Assembly (NCBI GenBank): GCA_963783445.1
Contig: CAWANP010000002.1
Span: 620,001 to 684,000 of the forward strand
DNA: 64,000 nt
Source: CAWANP01 sp963783445
GTDB taxonomy: Bacteria > Chloroflexota > Anaerolineae > JAAYZQ01
Direction of reading: 5' to 3'
Below, in pieces: positions 18,320 to 26,978 of the stretch. Position numbers and translations under genes: made by a program. Each line of letters opens with the position of its first letter. The first letter of the stretch is position 1. Below the pieces are notes generated by a model that saw only the letters and a list, made by a program, of their open reading frames with translations, was not told the DNA's origin and made no database searches.

Positions 18320-18400
18320 GGCAACGAAACCCCCGTGTCACCCGATTCCATCGAGATCGGCAAACGGACTGGACACCAGTACAACCCGGCAGTAGCCGTG
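18320..18400 (+). pseudogene. Possible remnant of a second 'LVVWE' repeat gene
   Basis: The 299-base gap between two secreted-protein genes has no full gene, but one frame reads 'VSPDSIEIGKRTGHQYNPAVA', resembling 'LPESIEIARYPKSSTEPAVA' in the preceding gene. It could be the rest of a duplicated copy after deletion. A small hairpin (CGTTCGT with ACGAACG near 18453-18477) follows. The match is short and judged by eye. Confidence 0.35.
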
Positions 18401-18541
18401 TGTGGCGCACTCTTGCAGCGAGGTGACTTCTGGCAGTCATCGACTTTATCTATCGTTCGTAATACGGTGAGACGAACGGCGTGAGGCATCTTGACGTTCA
18501 CAGGAGAAGTTGCCCAGATTCTGCCAAAGGAGGGTAAAAAA

Positions 18542-19819
18542 ATGTCAACCACACGAGTTTGGCTAATGCTTGTTGTCACCAGCTTTGTCGTGCTGGCCGT
18601 TGGGTTCGGCTCTCGAATAGCCGACAGCGCCCAGGCGCGCTCTTATGCCCGGGAGGCGAGCATACCGGGCATCACGGTTCCCTATCCGGGTCGACTGGCC
18701 GACGCGACGGGGCAATCGGTGACCGATGGATTCTACGATCTCAGCTTTGCCCTGTACGAGGCCGAGACCGGTGGCGAACCATTGTGGTCGGAAGTACAAG
18801 GGGCGATAGCCGTGGCTGATGGCGCGTTCCTCACCTCGCTGGGCGCCATCAATCCCATTTCACCGGCTGTATTGGAGGGCTGTACCCGGTGGCTTGCCGT
18901 GGGTATCCGGGGGCCGGGGGAGGCTAGCTTCGCTGCCCTGAACCCACGGCAGCAGGTGGCCGCGGCTATGCCTGGCGAACCTGCTGTGTCTGCCGGCGGT
19001 GCTCCTTGCCCCCACAATCATTGGGGGGAGACCTGGGATGGAGCCGGTCCGGGCTTGACCCTCCGCAGTAGCAGCGGACCCGGACTGTTCAGCACCTCTG
19101 CCAGTACGGATGGAGTGCATGGTGAGGCATCTGCAGCCAACAAAAGCGGTGTGTTTGGCCTAAACCACGGTGCCGGCTTTGGCGTATTCGGGCGAAGTGA
19201 CAGCGGTCCCGGGGTGGCCGGTCATTCTGCCAAGGGGGACGGCGTGTCTGGCCATTCCGATGCGGCTGACGGAGTGCACGGCGAGTCAGCCAATGGGCCG
19301 GGCGTGCGCGGAGAGACATCCGCGGCGGACGGCGTCGGCGTGGTTGGCACAAACCTGGCGAGCGGAAACTATGGGGAATTGGGAACGGGCAACGAGGGCC
19401 TTCACGCTGTTGCCTTCAACCAGGGTGGCGCCGGAGTCTTTGCCCAGTCGGCCAAGGGACCGGCGGTGCACGCCGATGGTGACCTGGTGGTCAGCGGCGC
19501 ATACCGGGGCAGTATCGGGCCTGATGGCGGCGCCCCGTTCCCCCGGCCGGCCTACGACAGTGGCTGGCAGTCGATTAGCAAGGGGGGTACTCGTGTCTTC
19601 AATCATGGAATCGGCGGCAACCGCGACAACTATGTGGTCGACATGCAGTTCAAGGACAACGGCGGCAACGTGCACAACTATCTCTATGGTGCCATGACCT
19701 GGTCCGAGTATCTGGGCGCCTGGTGGACCGACCTGACCAACCAGCAGATCATAGTGGAGAGGATGAAGGATGACGCGTGGGTTCTCCAGGTCCGGGTGCG
19801 GATCTGGGTCTACCACTGA
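18542..19819 (+). CDS. Secreted glycine-rich repeat surface protein
   Basis: Function unknown. A 425-residue protein starting at an ATG 8 bases after an AAAGGAGG site. It has a signal peptide (hydrophobic 'VWLMLVVTSFVVLAVGFG'), a domain with 'VPYPGRLADATGQSVTDGFY' similar to the carbohydrate- or fibre-associated domain found before phage-tail-like repeats, then about nine short repeats of the form 'GVxGxSxxGxGVxGH' (residues 190-310), and a C-terminal domain of about 100 residues ('DSGWQSI..GGTRVFNHGIGG'). Such repeats usually form a beta-helix. An upstream in-frame start at 18491 is less likely. Confidence 0.75.
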   Translation: MSTTRVWLMLVVTSFVVLAVGFGSRIADSAQARSYAREASIPGITVPYPGRLADATGQSVTDGFYDLSFALYEAETGGEPLWSEVQGAIAVADGAFLTSLGAINPISPAVLEGCTRWLAVGIRGPGEASFAALNPRQQVAAAMPGEPAVSAGGAPCPHNHWGETWDGAGPGLTLRSSSGPGLFSTSASTDGVHGEASAANKSGVFGLNHGAGFGVFGRSDSGPGVAGHSAKGDGVSGHSDAADGVHGESANGPGVRGETSAADGVGVVGTNLASGNYGELGTGNEGLHAVAFNQGGAGVFAQSAKGPAVHADGDLVVSGAYRGSIGPDGGAPFPRPAYDSGWQSISKGGTRVFNHGIGGNRDNYVVDMQFKDNGGNVHNYLYGAMTWSEYLGAWWTDLTNQQIIVERMKDDAWVLQVRVRIWVYH

Positions 19820-19846
19820 TCGGGAGCCATGGAGGGAGGGTGAGAC

Positions 19847-20182
19847 ATGAAAAAGAGACTGCTTCCTGCTGCGACCGTCGTCCTGGCCTGTGCCTCGTTG
19901 CTGCTGGCCGGCGCTACTTTGTGTTCCTGGAAGTGGGGCGGACTGTTGAAGAGCCAAGACGTTGCGCTCGCTCAGGTGGGAGCAACTGGCCCAGCCCCGG
20001 GCTACTATGTGGTACAGGACACCACGTTGGGCGAGGGATACCATCTGACCAATCTGGCCTGGCGGGTGAGCGGTACTGCGAGCGGTGAGGGCTACGTGCT
20101 GTTGGGGCCGGCGACGGCCACGCTTCGCGGCAGCGGTTGCTGTTGCACGTACCTACCCATATCGGTACGTAGAGCCAAGTGA
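19847..20182 (+). CDS. Small secreted protein
   Basis: A 111-residue protein with a clear signal sequence (KKRLLPAATVVLACASLLLAGATLC, possible lipobox LAGATLC) and a mature part with Gly-rich strands and a CCC triplet near the C-terminus. It follows the repeat protein by 27 bases with GGAGGG before the ATG. No family recognised; location suggests a surface accessory of the two upstream proteins. Confidence 0.65.
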   Translation: MKKRLLPAATVVLACASLLLAGATLCSWKWGGLLKSQDVALAQVGATGPAPGYYVVQDTTLGEGYHLTNLAWRVSGTASGEGYVLLGPATATLRGSGCCCTYLPISVRRAK

Positions 20183-20249
20183 AGGCAGGGACCCTTGCAG
20201 GTGACCAGACATCTACCAGCCAAAGCCGGTTGTCTGTACCCGTTGTTGC

Positions 20250-21242
20250 TCACTCGGCAAAGGTTAGTTGGCCATAGACAGCCCGGTGGTCCATGCCCCA
20301 GCCGCCGTCCAGGCGTGCGGTCCCTGGCGACTCGCCGAGTACCTGGGTGGTCCCAGTGAGAAAGTTGCTGAGGACGTGATCGTAGGTCCTCGTGAAAAAG
20401 GGGTAGCGTAGCGTAGGATAGGGTGGCTGGCGCTCAGCGATGCCGCTGTGATAGATATAGTCCGAGGCGCCGTTGGCACTGACCTGCTGGCGCCAGTAAT
20501 GGATGCTTGGGTCATCCTCGCGCCAGGGATCGAGGTTAAAGTCGCCCATGATGAGGGCCTGTTCCTCGCGAACCAGGCCGCCTACCTCAAACACCTGCCG
20601 AATGGCGGCCAGACGGCAGGCAGGACTCCGGTTCTCCGCATGAGCGCTCACGACGTCAAAGGTGTGGCCCTTGATCTGTACAGTCGCGGCCATGATCGAC
20701 ACGCTGTGGCGGCAGTCCTCGCGCTGCCGATCGAATCGGTCGGTATGGCACAGAGTGCCAGGCTCGCAGCCTAGAATACTACCGGCGCCGGTTCGGACGG
20801 CGATGCACTCGAAGGCATTGCGCGTTTCGCAGATGATGGTATAATCTGGACCAACCAACCTGCGTACCTGCGGAATATCGGGGGAACCGGCGCAGACACT
20901 CCCAGGAAGGGTAAGTCGGCGCTTTTTGCACATCCAGGGTGGTAGGGTTTCCTGGATGGCAACGAGGTCTGGATGCAGAGCCTGAAGATTCCTCGCGATC
21001 CGCGTTTCCACGGCCTGCCGACAGAGCTTTACAAAATAGGGCCAGCACAAGGGCGATGTATTGCCAACATTGACGGTCAGCACCGTTAGTCCGTCGCGAT
21101 TGCTATTCATTTCGAGAATTGAGGCCCTCCTGCCGCTAGTGTCGGAAGGCTGATCCCGCAAAGCCCAGCACATTCCGTGCGCAAAAAGGATGGCAAGGAT
21201 GCCTGGAACTGGGACAAGCAGAAACATCCGGCTCCGGCGCAT
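20250..21242 (-). CDS. Endonuclease/exonuclease/phosphatase (EEP) family protein, membrane-anchored
   Basis: A 330-residue EEP-fold hydrolase. Signature motifs are 'LTVNVGN', 'DLVAIQETLP' (metal-binding Glu), 'VSAHAENR', 'MGDFNLDP' and the C-terminal 'GWGMDHRAV' (catalytic Asp-His). An N-terminal hydrophobic stretch (MFLLVPVPGILAILFAHGMC) anchors or exports it, so phosphodiesterase or sphingomyelinase-like activity outside the membrane is plausible; the substrate is unknown. The open frame extends to 21278, but that codon lies within the -35 box of a strong promoter. The ATG at 21242 is 8 bases after the -10, implying a leaderless mRNA. Confidence 0.85.
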   Translation of the reverse strand: MRRSRMFLLVPVPGILAILFAHGMCWALRDQPSDTSGRRASILEMNSNRDGLTVLTVNVGNTSPLCWPYFVKLCRQAVETRIARNLQALHPDLVAIQETLPPWMCKKRRLTLPGSVCAGSPDIPQVRRLVGPDYTIICETRNAFECIAVRTGAGSILGCEPGTLCHTDRFDRQREDCRHSVSIMAATVQIKGHTFDVVSAHAENRSPACRLAAIRQVFEVGGLVREEQALIMGDFNLDPWREDDPSIHYWRQQVSANGASDYIYHSGIAERQPPYPTLRYPFFTRTYDHVLSNFLTGTTQVLGESPGTARLDGGWGMDHRAVYGQLTFAE

Positions 21243-21249
21243 GACGGCT

Positions 21250-21278
21250 ATTATAGTCCAATGCCTGTTGACGGTCAA
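21250..21278 (-). promoter_or_regulatory. Consensus promoter giving a leaderless EEP-protein mRNA
   Basis: Minus strand TTGACC (21278-21273), 17-base spacer, TATAAT (21255-21250). The -10 ends 7 bases before the ATG at 21242. The -35 lies in a palindrome GTTGACGGTCAAC (21267-21279). Confidence 0.8.
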
Positions 21279-21421
21279 CCTCTGTCACAGTCATAGACAC
21301 TTGTGTCAGGACAGACTGGCGGTCTTGGTGAACGCAGGATTGCACCCAGGGTTGGGTCGGAGGGCTATTGGGCTCTGACCGAGCAGGGGGCAAGACCACA
21401 AAAAGAACGAGGGTACCAAGG

Positions 21422-22717
21422 ATGACAGCGAACACCAGAGTACGCCAGGGATGGGATGATGAGGCTGACATAGTGGTTGTAGGCTTTGGGGGCGCCGGCG
21501 CCTGTGCAGCGCTGGAGGCCGCGCAGAACGGCGCGGCGGTGATGGCCCTAGACCGCTACCATGGCGGTGGGGCGACGGCTGCCAGTGGGGCCATCGTCTA
21601 TGCTGGCGGTGGGACCCCGTTCCAGCAGGCGGCGGGCCATGACGATACGCCGGAAGAGATGTACCGCTACCTGAAGCTCGAAGTTGGTGAGGCTGTCTCT
21701 GACTCGACGCTGCGCCGCTTCTGTAACGAGTCGCCAGGCAACATTGCCTGGCTCGAGGAGGCGGGGGTTCCCTTTGAGGCATCGCTGTGCCCGTTCAAGA
21801 CCTCCTATCCCACCGATGATTACTACCTGTACTTTTCTGGAAACGAGCTGGTCCTCCGCTACGAGGCCCAGGCCAAACCAGCACCGCGCGGTCACCGTGC
21901 CAAGGGACCAGGTATCTCGGGGCTCACGTTGTACCACGCCCTGGAGAAGGCTGCTCTGCGTTGCCTGCGCCTGGGCACGCCAGGCGATGATGGAGCCGGG
22001 ATCCGGTTGGGAGAGAGCAGAGGTGGAGCAACCGCGCGCATGGACCGCATCTCTGCCTGGCGTTTTTACGTGCCCCCAGACGTCCTGGTACAGGGTGTGC
22101 TGGTGAACAAGCAGGGCGAGCGCATCTGCAACGAGGACCTGTATGGTGCGACACTGGGAGATCAGATCGTAGCCAACGGGGGTGAAGCCTTTCTGGTTTT
22201 TGACACCCAAACCTATCGGGCGGGTGTGCGCAAACTGAGGGGCCGGGCGGCCCTGTTCCAGTGGTTGTACATGTTGCCCATGTTTCTTATCGGCCGGAAG
22301 AAGGCCAAGTCGCTTGAGGCGCTGGCGGCCAAGATCGGGGTGCCGGCCGCCGGGCTCTTGGCCACAATGTCCGCCTACAACGCTGCCGCCGAAGGCGGCG
22401 AACCTGATCCACTGGGCAAGGTCCAGGAGCGCTTTGTTCCTCAGGACAGACCACCCTTCTATGCCATCGATTGCTCCCTCGATTCGTCCAATGGTGTCCC
22501 TTGCTCGGCCATGACCCTGGGTGGCTTGGTGGTGGATGAAGGGACGGGGCAGGTGGTTCGCACTGATGGCTCAACTATCGTGGGGCTGTACGCAGCGGGC
22601 CGGAATGCCGTGGGCGTCTGCTCTGAGGCCTACGTTAGTGGGCTTTCGATCGCGGACTGCGTGTTTTCGGGCCGGCGGGCTGGGCGCCATGCAGCCCTGC
22701 TGTCGATTGAGGAATAG
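21422..22717 (+). CDS. FAD-dependent oxidoreductase (ketosteroid-dehydrogenase-like), probable internal deletion
   Basis: The 431-residue product belongs to the FAD-binding_2 family (fumarate reductase, 3-ketosteroid delta-1-dehydrogenase). The Rossmann start is 'DIVVVGFGGAGACAALEAA'; the C-terminal FAD segment is 'GLYAAGRNAVGVCSEAYVSGLSIADC'. Between them, 'LEKAALR' runs straight into 'CLRLGTPGDDGAGIRLGES'. Relatives have about 80-110 residues there, including the 'VILAAGGF' strand that closes the FAD site. The frame is kept, so the deletion is in phase, around 21960. The product may be inactive. Start at 21422 keeps the usual distance to the GxGxxG loop. Confidence 0.8.
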   Translation: MTANTRVRQGWDDEADIVVVGFGGAGACAALEAAQNGAAVMALDRYHGGGATAASGAIVYAGGGTPFQQAAGHDDTPEEMYRYLKLEVGEAVSDSTLRRFCNESPGNIAWLEEAGVPFEASLCPFKTSYPTDDYYLYFSGNELVLRYEAQAKPAPRGHRAKGPGISGLTLYHALEKAALRCLRLGTPGDDGAGIRLGESRGGATARMDRISAWRFYVPPDVLVQGVLVNKQGERICNEDLYGATLGDQIVANGGEAFLVFDTQTYRAGVRKLRGRAALFQWLYMLPMFLIGRKKAKSLEALAAKIGVPAAGLLATMSAYNAAAEGGEPDPLGKVQERFVPQDRPPFYAIDCSLDSSNGVPCSAMTLGGLVVDEGTGQVVRTDGSTIVGLYAAGRNAVGVCSEAYVSGLSIADCVFSGRRAGRHAALLSIEE

Positions 22718-22770
22718 ACCTCGGAGGTTGCGAACCCTTCGGTTCGCGGAAAACCTCCGAGGTCTTGTTC
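22717..22770 (+). terminator. Strong bidirectional terminator between convergent genes
   Basis: GACCTCGGAGGTT pairs perfectly with AACCTCCGAGGTC (13 bp), with an inner GCGAACC/GGTTCGC stem and a short loop, followed by TTGTTCT. It overlaps the stop of the flavoenzyme gene and ends just before the broken gene on the other strand. Confidence 0.85.
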
Positions 22771-22774
22771 TGAA

Positions 22775-24379
22775 TTAGAATCCGACGGCGCAGCCATCCT
22801 TTCGGGGCTCCGAGCCGCCCCATAGGACGCCTGTGTCCGGATCGAAGGCGATGATCTGGCCTCCTCCGAACCGGGGGCAAACGTGCGCTACTCGCTTCAC
22901 CTCATGTCCCTTCTGAGCAAGGATCCTGCGCGTATTGGCCGGGACAGCGCTCTCGATCTGGACCTCCAGCCCTCCCAGCCTGTCCACCCGGAAGCGAGGG
23001 GCGTCCAGAGCCGCCTGGGGATCGAGACCATAGTCCACCATGTTGACCAGCACCTGCAGGTGCCCCTGGGGCTGCATAAAGCCGCCCATCACCCCAAAGC
23101 TGAGCCACAGCCGTCCGTCGCGCAGGGCCATGGCCGGGATGATGGTGTGGTAGGGCCGTTTTCCTCCGGCCAGGGCGTTGGGATGTCCCGGCTCCAGGCG
23201 AAAGCAGGCGCCCCGGTTCTGCAAGCAGATGCCGGTGCCCGGCACGACCAAGCCCCGAGCCAAAGCCATCGTAGAGGCTGTTGATGAAGGATACGGCGTT
23301 GCCCTGCCCATCGGCCACGGTCAGGTAGACGGTGTCCTTGTGCTCAGGCTGCTCCGGGCCGGCTAGCTCCAGCGTGCGGTCGGGCTGGATGCGGGCCCGG
23401 TGCTGGGCAGCGTACTCCTTGGACAGAAGTCTGTCCAGCGGCACATCGGCCATGGCCGGGTCGGCCACGTAGCGTCCGGCGTCGACCATGCCCAATGCGC
23501 ATGGCCTCGATCATCAGGTGCCAGCGTTCGGGGTCGTAATAGCTCATGCTCCCGATGTCATAGCCCTCGACGATGTTGAGGGCCACCAGCGCGGCCAGGC
23601 CCTGGCCATTGGGCGGGTGTTCCAGCACCTCCACGTCGCGGTAGGTGGTACGGATGGGCTTCTCCCAGGTTGCGGTGTGGGCTGCCAGGTCGCCGGCGGT
23701 CAGGTAGCCGCCCTTGGACTGGACGCAGGCGGCGATCTTTTCTGCCAGCGGGCCGTGGTAAAAGGCCTCGGCGCCCCCCTCGGCGACGGCGCGGAAGGTG
23801 CGGGCCAGGTCGGGTTGGCGGTGGATCTCGCCCGGCTTGGGCGCGGGCAGGTAGACGCGAGTCGCTTCGGGGTCCTGTCGACAGCTTTTCGGCGCGATCG
23901 TTCCAGCCCCGGCTGATCCGATCGCTGACAGGAAACCCCTCCTCGGCGCGTGGTGATGGCGGGGGCCAGGCAATCGGCCAGGCTCATGGTACCGAACCGT
24001 TCCAGCAGCGCGGCCCAGCCGCTGGCCGTGCCGGGTACCGTCACCGGCAAGCGGCCCGGTGAAGGGGATCTCTTCCAGTCCGAGCCGCTGCGCTTCCTCC
24101 AGCGTAAAGGCCGCCGGGGCGCGACCGCTGCCGTTGAGGGCCGTTACCTGTCCGCGTGCTGGCCTCGTAGATCAGGGCAAAGCAGTCGCCGCCGATGCCG
24201 GTGGACATGGGCTCGACGACGTTGAGCATGGCGGCCACGGTCACGGCGGCGTCGGCGGCATTGCCGCCGTCCATCAGGATCCGCAGACCAGCCATGGCGG
24301 CCAGGGGCTGGCTGGTGGCGACCATGCCATGCCGGGCAAGTATTGGTGAACGACGAGAAGGAAACTGCCTAGTTGTCAC
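22775..24379 (-). pseudogene. Gamma-glutamyltransferase, broken by four frameshifts
   Basis: Five consecutive pieces on the minus strand together cover a gamma-glutamyltranspeptidase of about 530 residues: N-terminal 'GNAADAAVTVAAMLNVVEPMSTGIGGDCFA', a middle with 'RTFRAVAEGGAEAFYHGPLAEKIA' and 'NGQGLAALVALNI', the autoprocessing region 'HKDTVYLTVAD', and the C-terminal 'GVMGGFMQPQGHLQVL'. The frame changes near 24045, 23960-23900, 23495-23470 and 23311-23280. The family cleaves gamma-glutamyl bonds such as glutathione. Either this is a decayed gene or a poorly sequenced stretch; the intact catalytic region and overall collinearity leave both open. Confidence 0.75.
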
Positions 24380-24439
24380 TGATCAACCTCCATGGTCATA
24401 GTTGTCTTGGAACGTTCTCGAATGAACAAATCATCCTTG

Positions 24440-26142
24440 TTATCCCCGGATCCGGATGGTCCACGGTGCCAGAGCCAGGGTTCCCTCGCGAAGCAAGTTT
24501 GAAAAGTTAGTGAGCCATTCGCCAGCGTCGCTCGGCATGGGCTGCGGCAATTGATACCGCTTGGGGATGGGGATGTTCACCAGGCGTGTGTAGCGACGAG
24601 GATCCAGACCGGCCAGCTTGCAGGCCCGGTCGCAAGCAGCCTGCAAATCTCCCAGCAGGTCTACCAGCCCATTGGCCATGGCTTGCTCACCGGTCCAGAC
24701 GCGGCCCCGAGCAATGGCCTCTACCTCCTCGCCTGTCATATCGCGACCCTGAGCCACGCGATCCTTGAACCGAGCATAGCCGTCGCCGATGTCGGCTCGG
24801 ATCTTGAGCCGCTCCTCTGGGCTAAAAGGGGCGACATCGGCATAGAGACCGGCGGCCTGGCCTCGTGACACAACTTCCCGCCCGGCCTGGATCTTTTCAA
24901 AGAGATTCCTGGTGACAATCTTGCCGCCCCAAATGCCGATGGAGCCAGTGAGGGTCGCTGGCTGGGCGACGATGGCGTTGGCCGGAGCCGAAACATAGTA
25001 GCCGCCGGAGGCGGCCTGGTTGCCCATATAGACCACCACCGGCTTGGTCCTTCGCAGGTGAGCTACCTCCCGCCAGATCAGGTCCGAGGCCAGGGCCGAG
25101 CCACCGGGCGAATCCACGTGCAGGACCACCGCTGCCAGGTGCTTGTTCTGGGCGGCGGCGCGAAGTTGCTGGACGATGGTATCGGAGCCGGCCTGGGCCG
25201 CGGGCAGTGGCAATGGTAGTGGGATGGGAAGGGGAGGCCGGCGGCTGGGACCCGGAACAATGGTGCCCTGCACAGAGATGATGCCGATGCTCTGTCGGCT
25301 GTGCCAGCGCCGGGGACGGACCAGTCGTCGCCGGGCCTGATCCCAGGTCTGGAGTGCAGCCGGTGCATCTGGTGTACCGAGGTGAGCGGGCATTTCGTCC
25401 TCGTAGCAGATGGCATCCAGGAGTCCCATCTGGAGGGCTTGCTGGGCCGTCAAGGGCGCCGCGTCCAACAGATCCGCAACCCGGCCGGGTTCGAGGCCGC
25501 GCCCCTGGCGATGGCGCCAACGACCTCGGCATACAGGGAATCGAGGAGCGATTCCAGCATCTCGCGGTGGGGTGCGGTCATCTCTGAGCGGCGGAGCATG
25601 TCAGGCGAGACCTTGTATTCAGCAATGGCCTCAAAATCGGCTTCTAGGCCGACCAGGGCCAGGGTATCCTTCAAGAAGATGGCTTCGGACCACAGTCCGG
25701 CAGCTCGAAAGGGGGCGCTCTCCGGGGCCAGGATCTCATCACAGGCGCAGGCCAAGTAGTAGGACCACATGCTCACATCATGGAGGTAGGCCACGGTCCC
25801 TTTCCCTGATTTGCGGAAGCGGGCAATGGCTTGCCGCAGGCTGCCAAGCGTGGCCGGGCCGGCCTGCAAACCAGAAACAACGAGGACCACGCCCTCGACC
25901 CGCGGGTCGAGAGCCAACCGCTCTAGCGCAGTGGTCAAGTATTCGACGCTTGCGGGCGGTGGCGGCCAGGGCAGCAAGGACAGTGGGAAAGGACGCCGTG
26001 GCTGGGGCGTCCGCTCAGGAAAGTCACCCGTGAGGCTCAAGATGACATAATCAATTCCCCGGCGCTGGAACAGACGCAGACGGTTGGTCAGGATCAATGC
26101 TGTATTGCGGAATAGATCAGAGATGAGGATCCGTACGGCCAT
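24440..26142 (-). CDS. sppA: Signal peptide peptidase SppA, 67-kDa type, one apparent frameshift
   Basis: SppA digests cleaved signal peptides in the membrane with a Ser-Lys dyad. The N-terminal piece (26142 down to about 25505) contains 'EGVVLVVSGLQAG' and the candidate general base in 'AEYKVSPDML'; the C-terminal piece (from about 25505 down to 24440) contains the nucleophile region 'DSPGGSALASDLIWRE' and 'YYVSAPANAIVAQP'. Reading resumes cleanly if one G is added in a G4 run (plus strand CCCC at 25502-25505), giving ARGRGLEPGRVADLLDAAPL. This looks like a homopolymer error. Total length, about 567 residues, fits full-length SppA. Confidence 0.83.
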
Positions 26143-26324
26143 GATGCCTCCGCCCAGACTGCTGCAGAATCGGGCGCATTATAGCCGGAAATGGAAGTCG
26201 TGACAACCTGAAGCTTGCCTGACGCAGCGGTCTTGCATATGACCAGAGCGGAGAAAAGCTGGAGAGCCCAGGCGAAAATCTCCTCGATCGAGTGGCCCGG
26301 TCACCGTCCGGGCAGATTGGGGCC

Positions 26325-26353
26325 TTGACAGATGGGTCTGCATCTGATATTGT
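26325..26353 (+). promoter_or_regulatory. Promoter for the flavoprotein-hydrolase pair
   Basis: TTGACA (26325-26330), 17-base spacer, TATTGT (26348-26353), 70 bases before the ATG. The remaining 26143-26323 shows nothing else. Confidence 0.65.
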
Positions 26354-26423
26354 TCTATTGGTCACGGCCCCGCCGTGGCATCCAGACAACTATCTTTTCG
26401 TATGCTAAGGGAGGCTGTGTAAC

Positions 26424-26978
26424 ATGAAGACTATCGTCATCAGTTCAAGCCCCAATGTGGATGGATTGACCGCCGCCTGTGCCAGCGCTGCGGTTGAGGG
26501 CGTGATACAGGCGGGAGGGCAGGTCGAAGAGGTACGGCTCAATGACCTGAACGTCGCGATGTGTGAGGCCTGCGACAATGGTTGGGGGACCTGCCGGACC
26601 GACCACGAGTGCCAGGTGGAGGATGACTTTCAGGCATTGCACGCGCGCGTACTGCAGGCTGGCGCGCTTGTGCTCGTCACACCCGTATACTGGCATGAGA
26701 TGAGCGAATCGGCCAAGGCTTTTGCCGACCGGCTGCGGCGCTGCGAGGCGACCAAGGGGGACGAGAGTAGCCTGTCTGGCAAGCCCGTGATAGCCGTGGC
26801 GGCGGCTGGTGGCAGTGGCAACGGCATGATTACCTGCCTATTCAGCATGGAGCGCTGGATCGAGCACGTTCGGGCGCGCAAGTTCGATTTCATCCCGGTA
26901 AACCGCTGGAACCGGCCCTACAAACTGGCAGCTATCGGTGAGGCGGCGCAGGCCATGGTACGGGAATTGCTTGGGTGA
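26424..26978 (+). CDS. Iron-sulfur flavoprotein, NADPH-dependent FMN reductase family
   Basis: A 184-residue flavodoxin-fold protein. It starts with the FMN-phosphate loop 'ISSSPNVDGLTAA', has a cysteine cluster CEAC...TC...C (around 48-64) of the compact motif seen in archaeal-type iron-sulfur flavoproteins, and then 'LVTPVYWHEMSESAKAFADRL'. It probably carries FMN and an Fe-S centre for electron transfer. GGGAGG precedes the ATG. The next gene overlaps by 4 bases (GTGA), so the pair is coupled. Confidence 0.85.
   Translation: MKTIVISSSPNVDGLTAACASAAVEGVIQAGGQVEEVRLNDLNVAMCEACDNGWGTCRTDHECQVEDDFQALHARVLQAGALVLVTPVYWHEMSESAKAFADRLRRCEATKGDESSLSGKPVIAVAAAGGSGNGMITCLFSMERWIEHVRARKFDFIPVNRWNRPYKLAAIGEAAQAMVRELLG

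Noticed and set aside
18273..18395. 41-codon frame after a good ribosome site (AAAAGGAGG)
   Set aside because: The product is Arg/Pro-rich without likeness to known peptides; the ribosome site may be left from a deleted gene. Kept only as context.
26143..26323. Possible tRNA or small RNA upstream of the flavoprotein promoter
   Set aside because: No cloverleaf or conserved tRNA boxes could be drawn.
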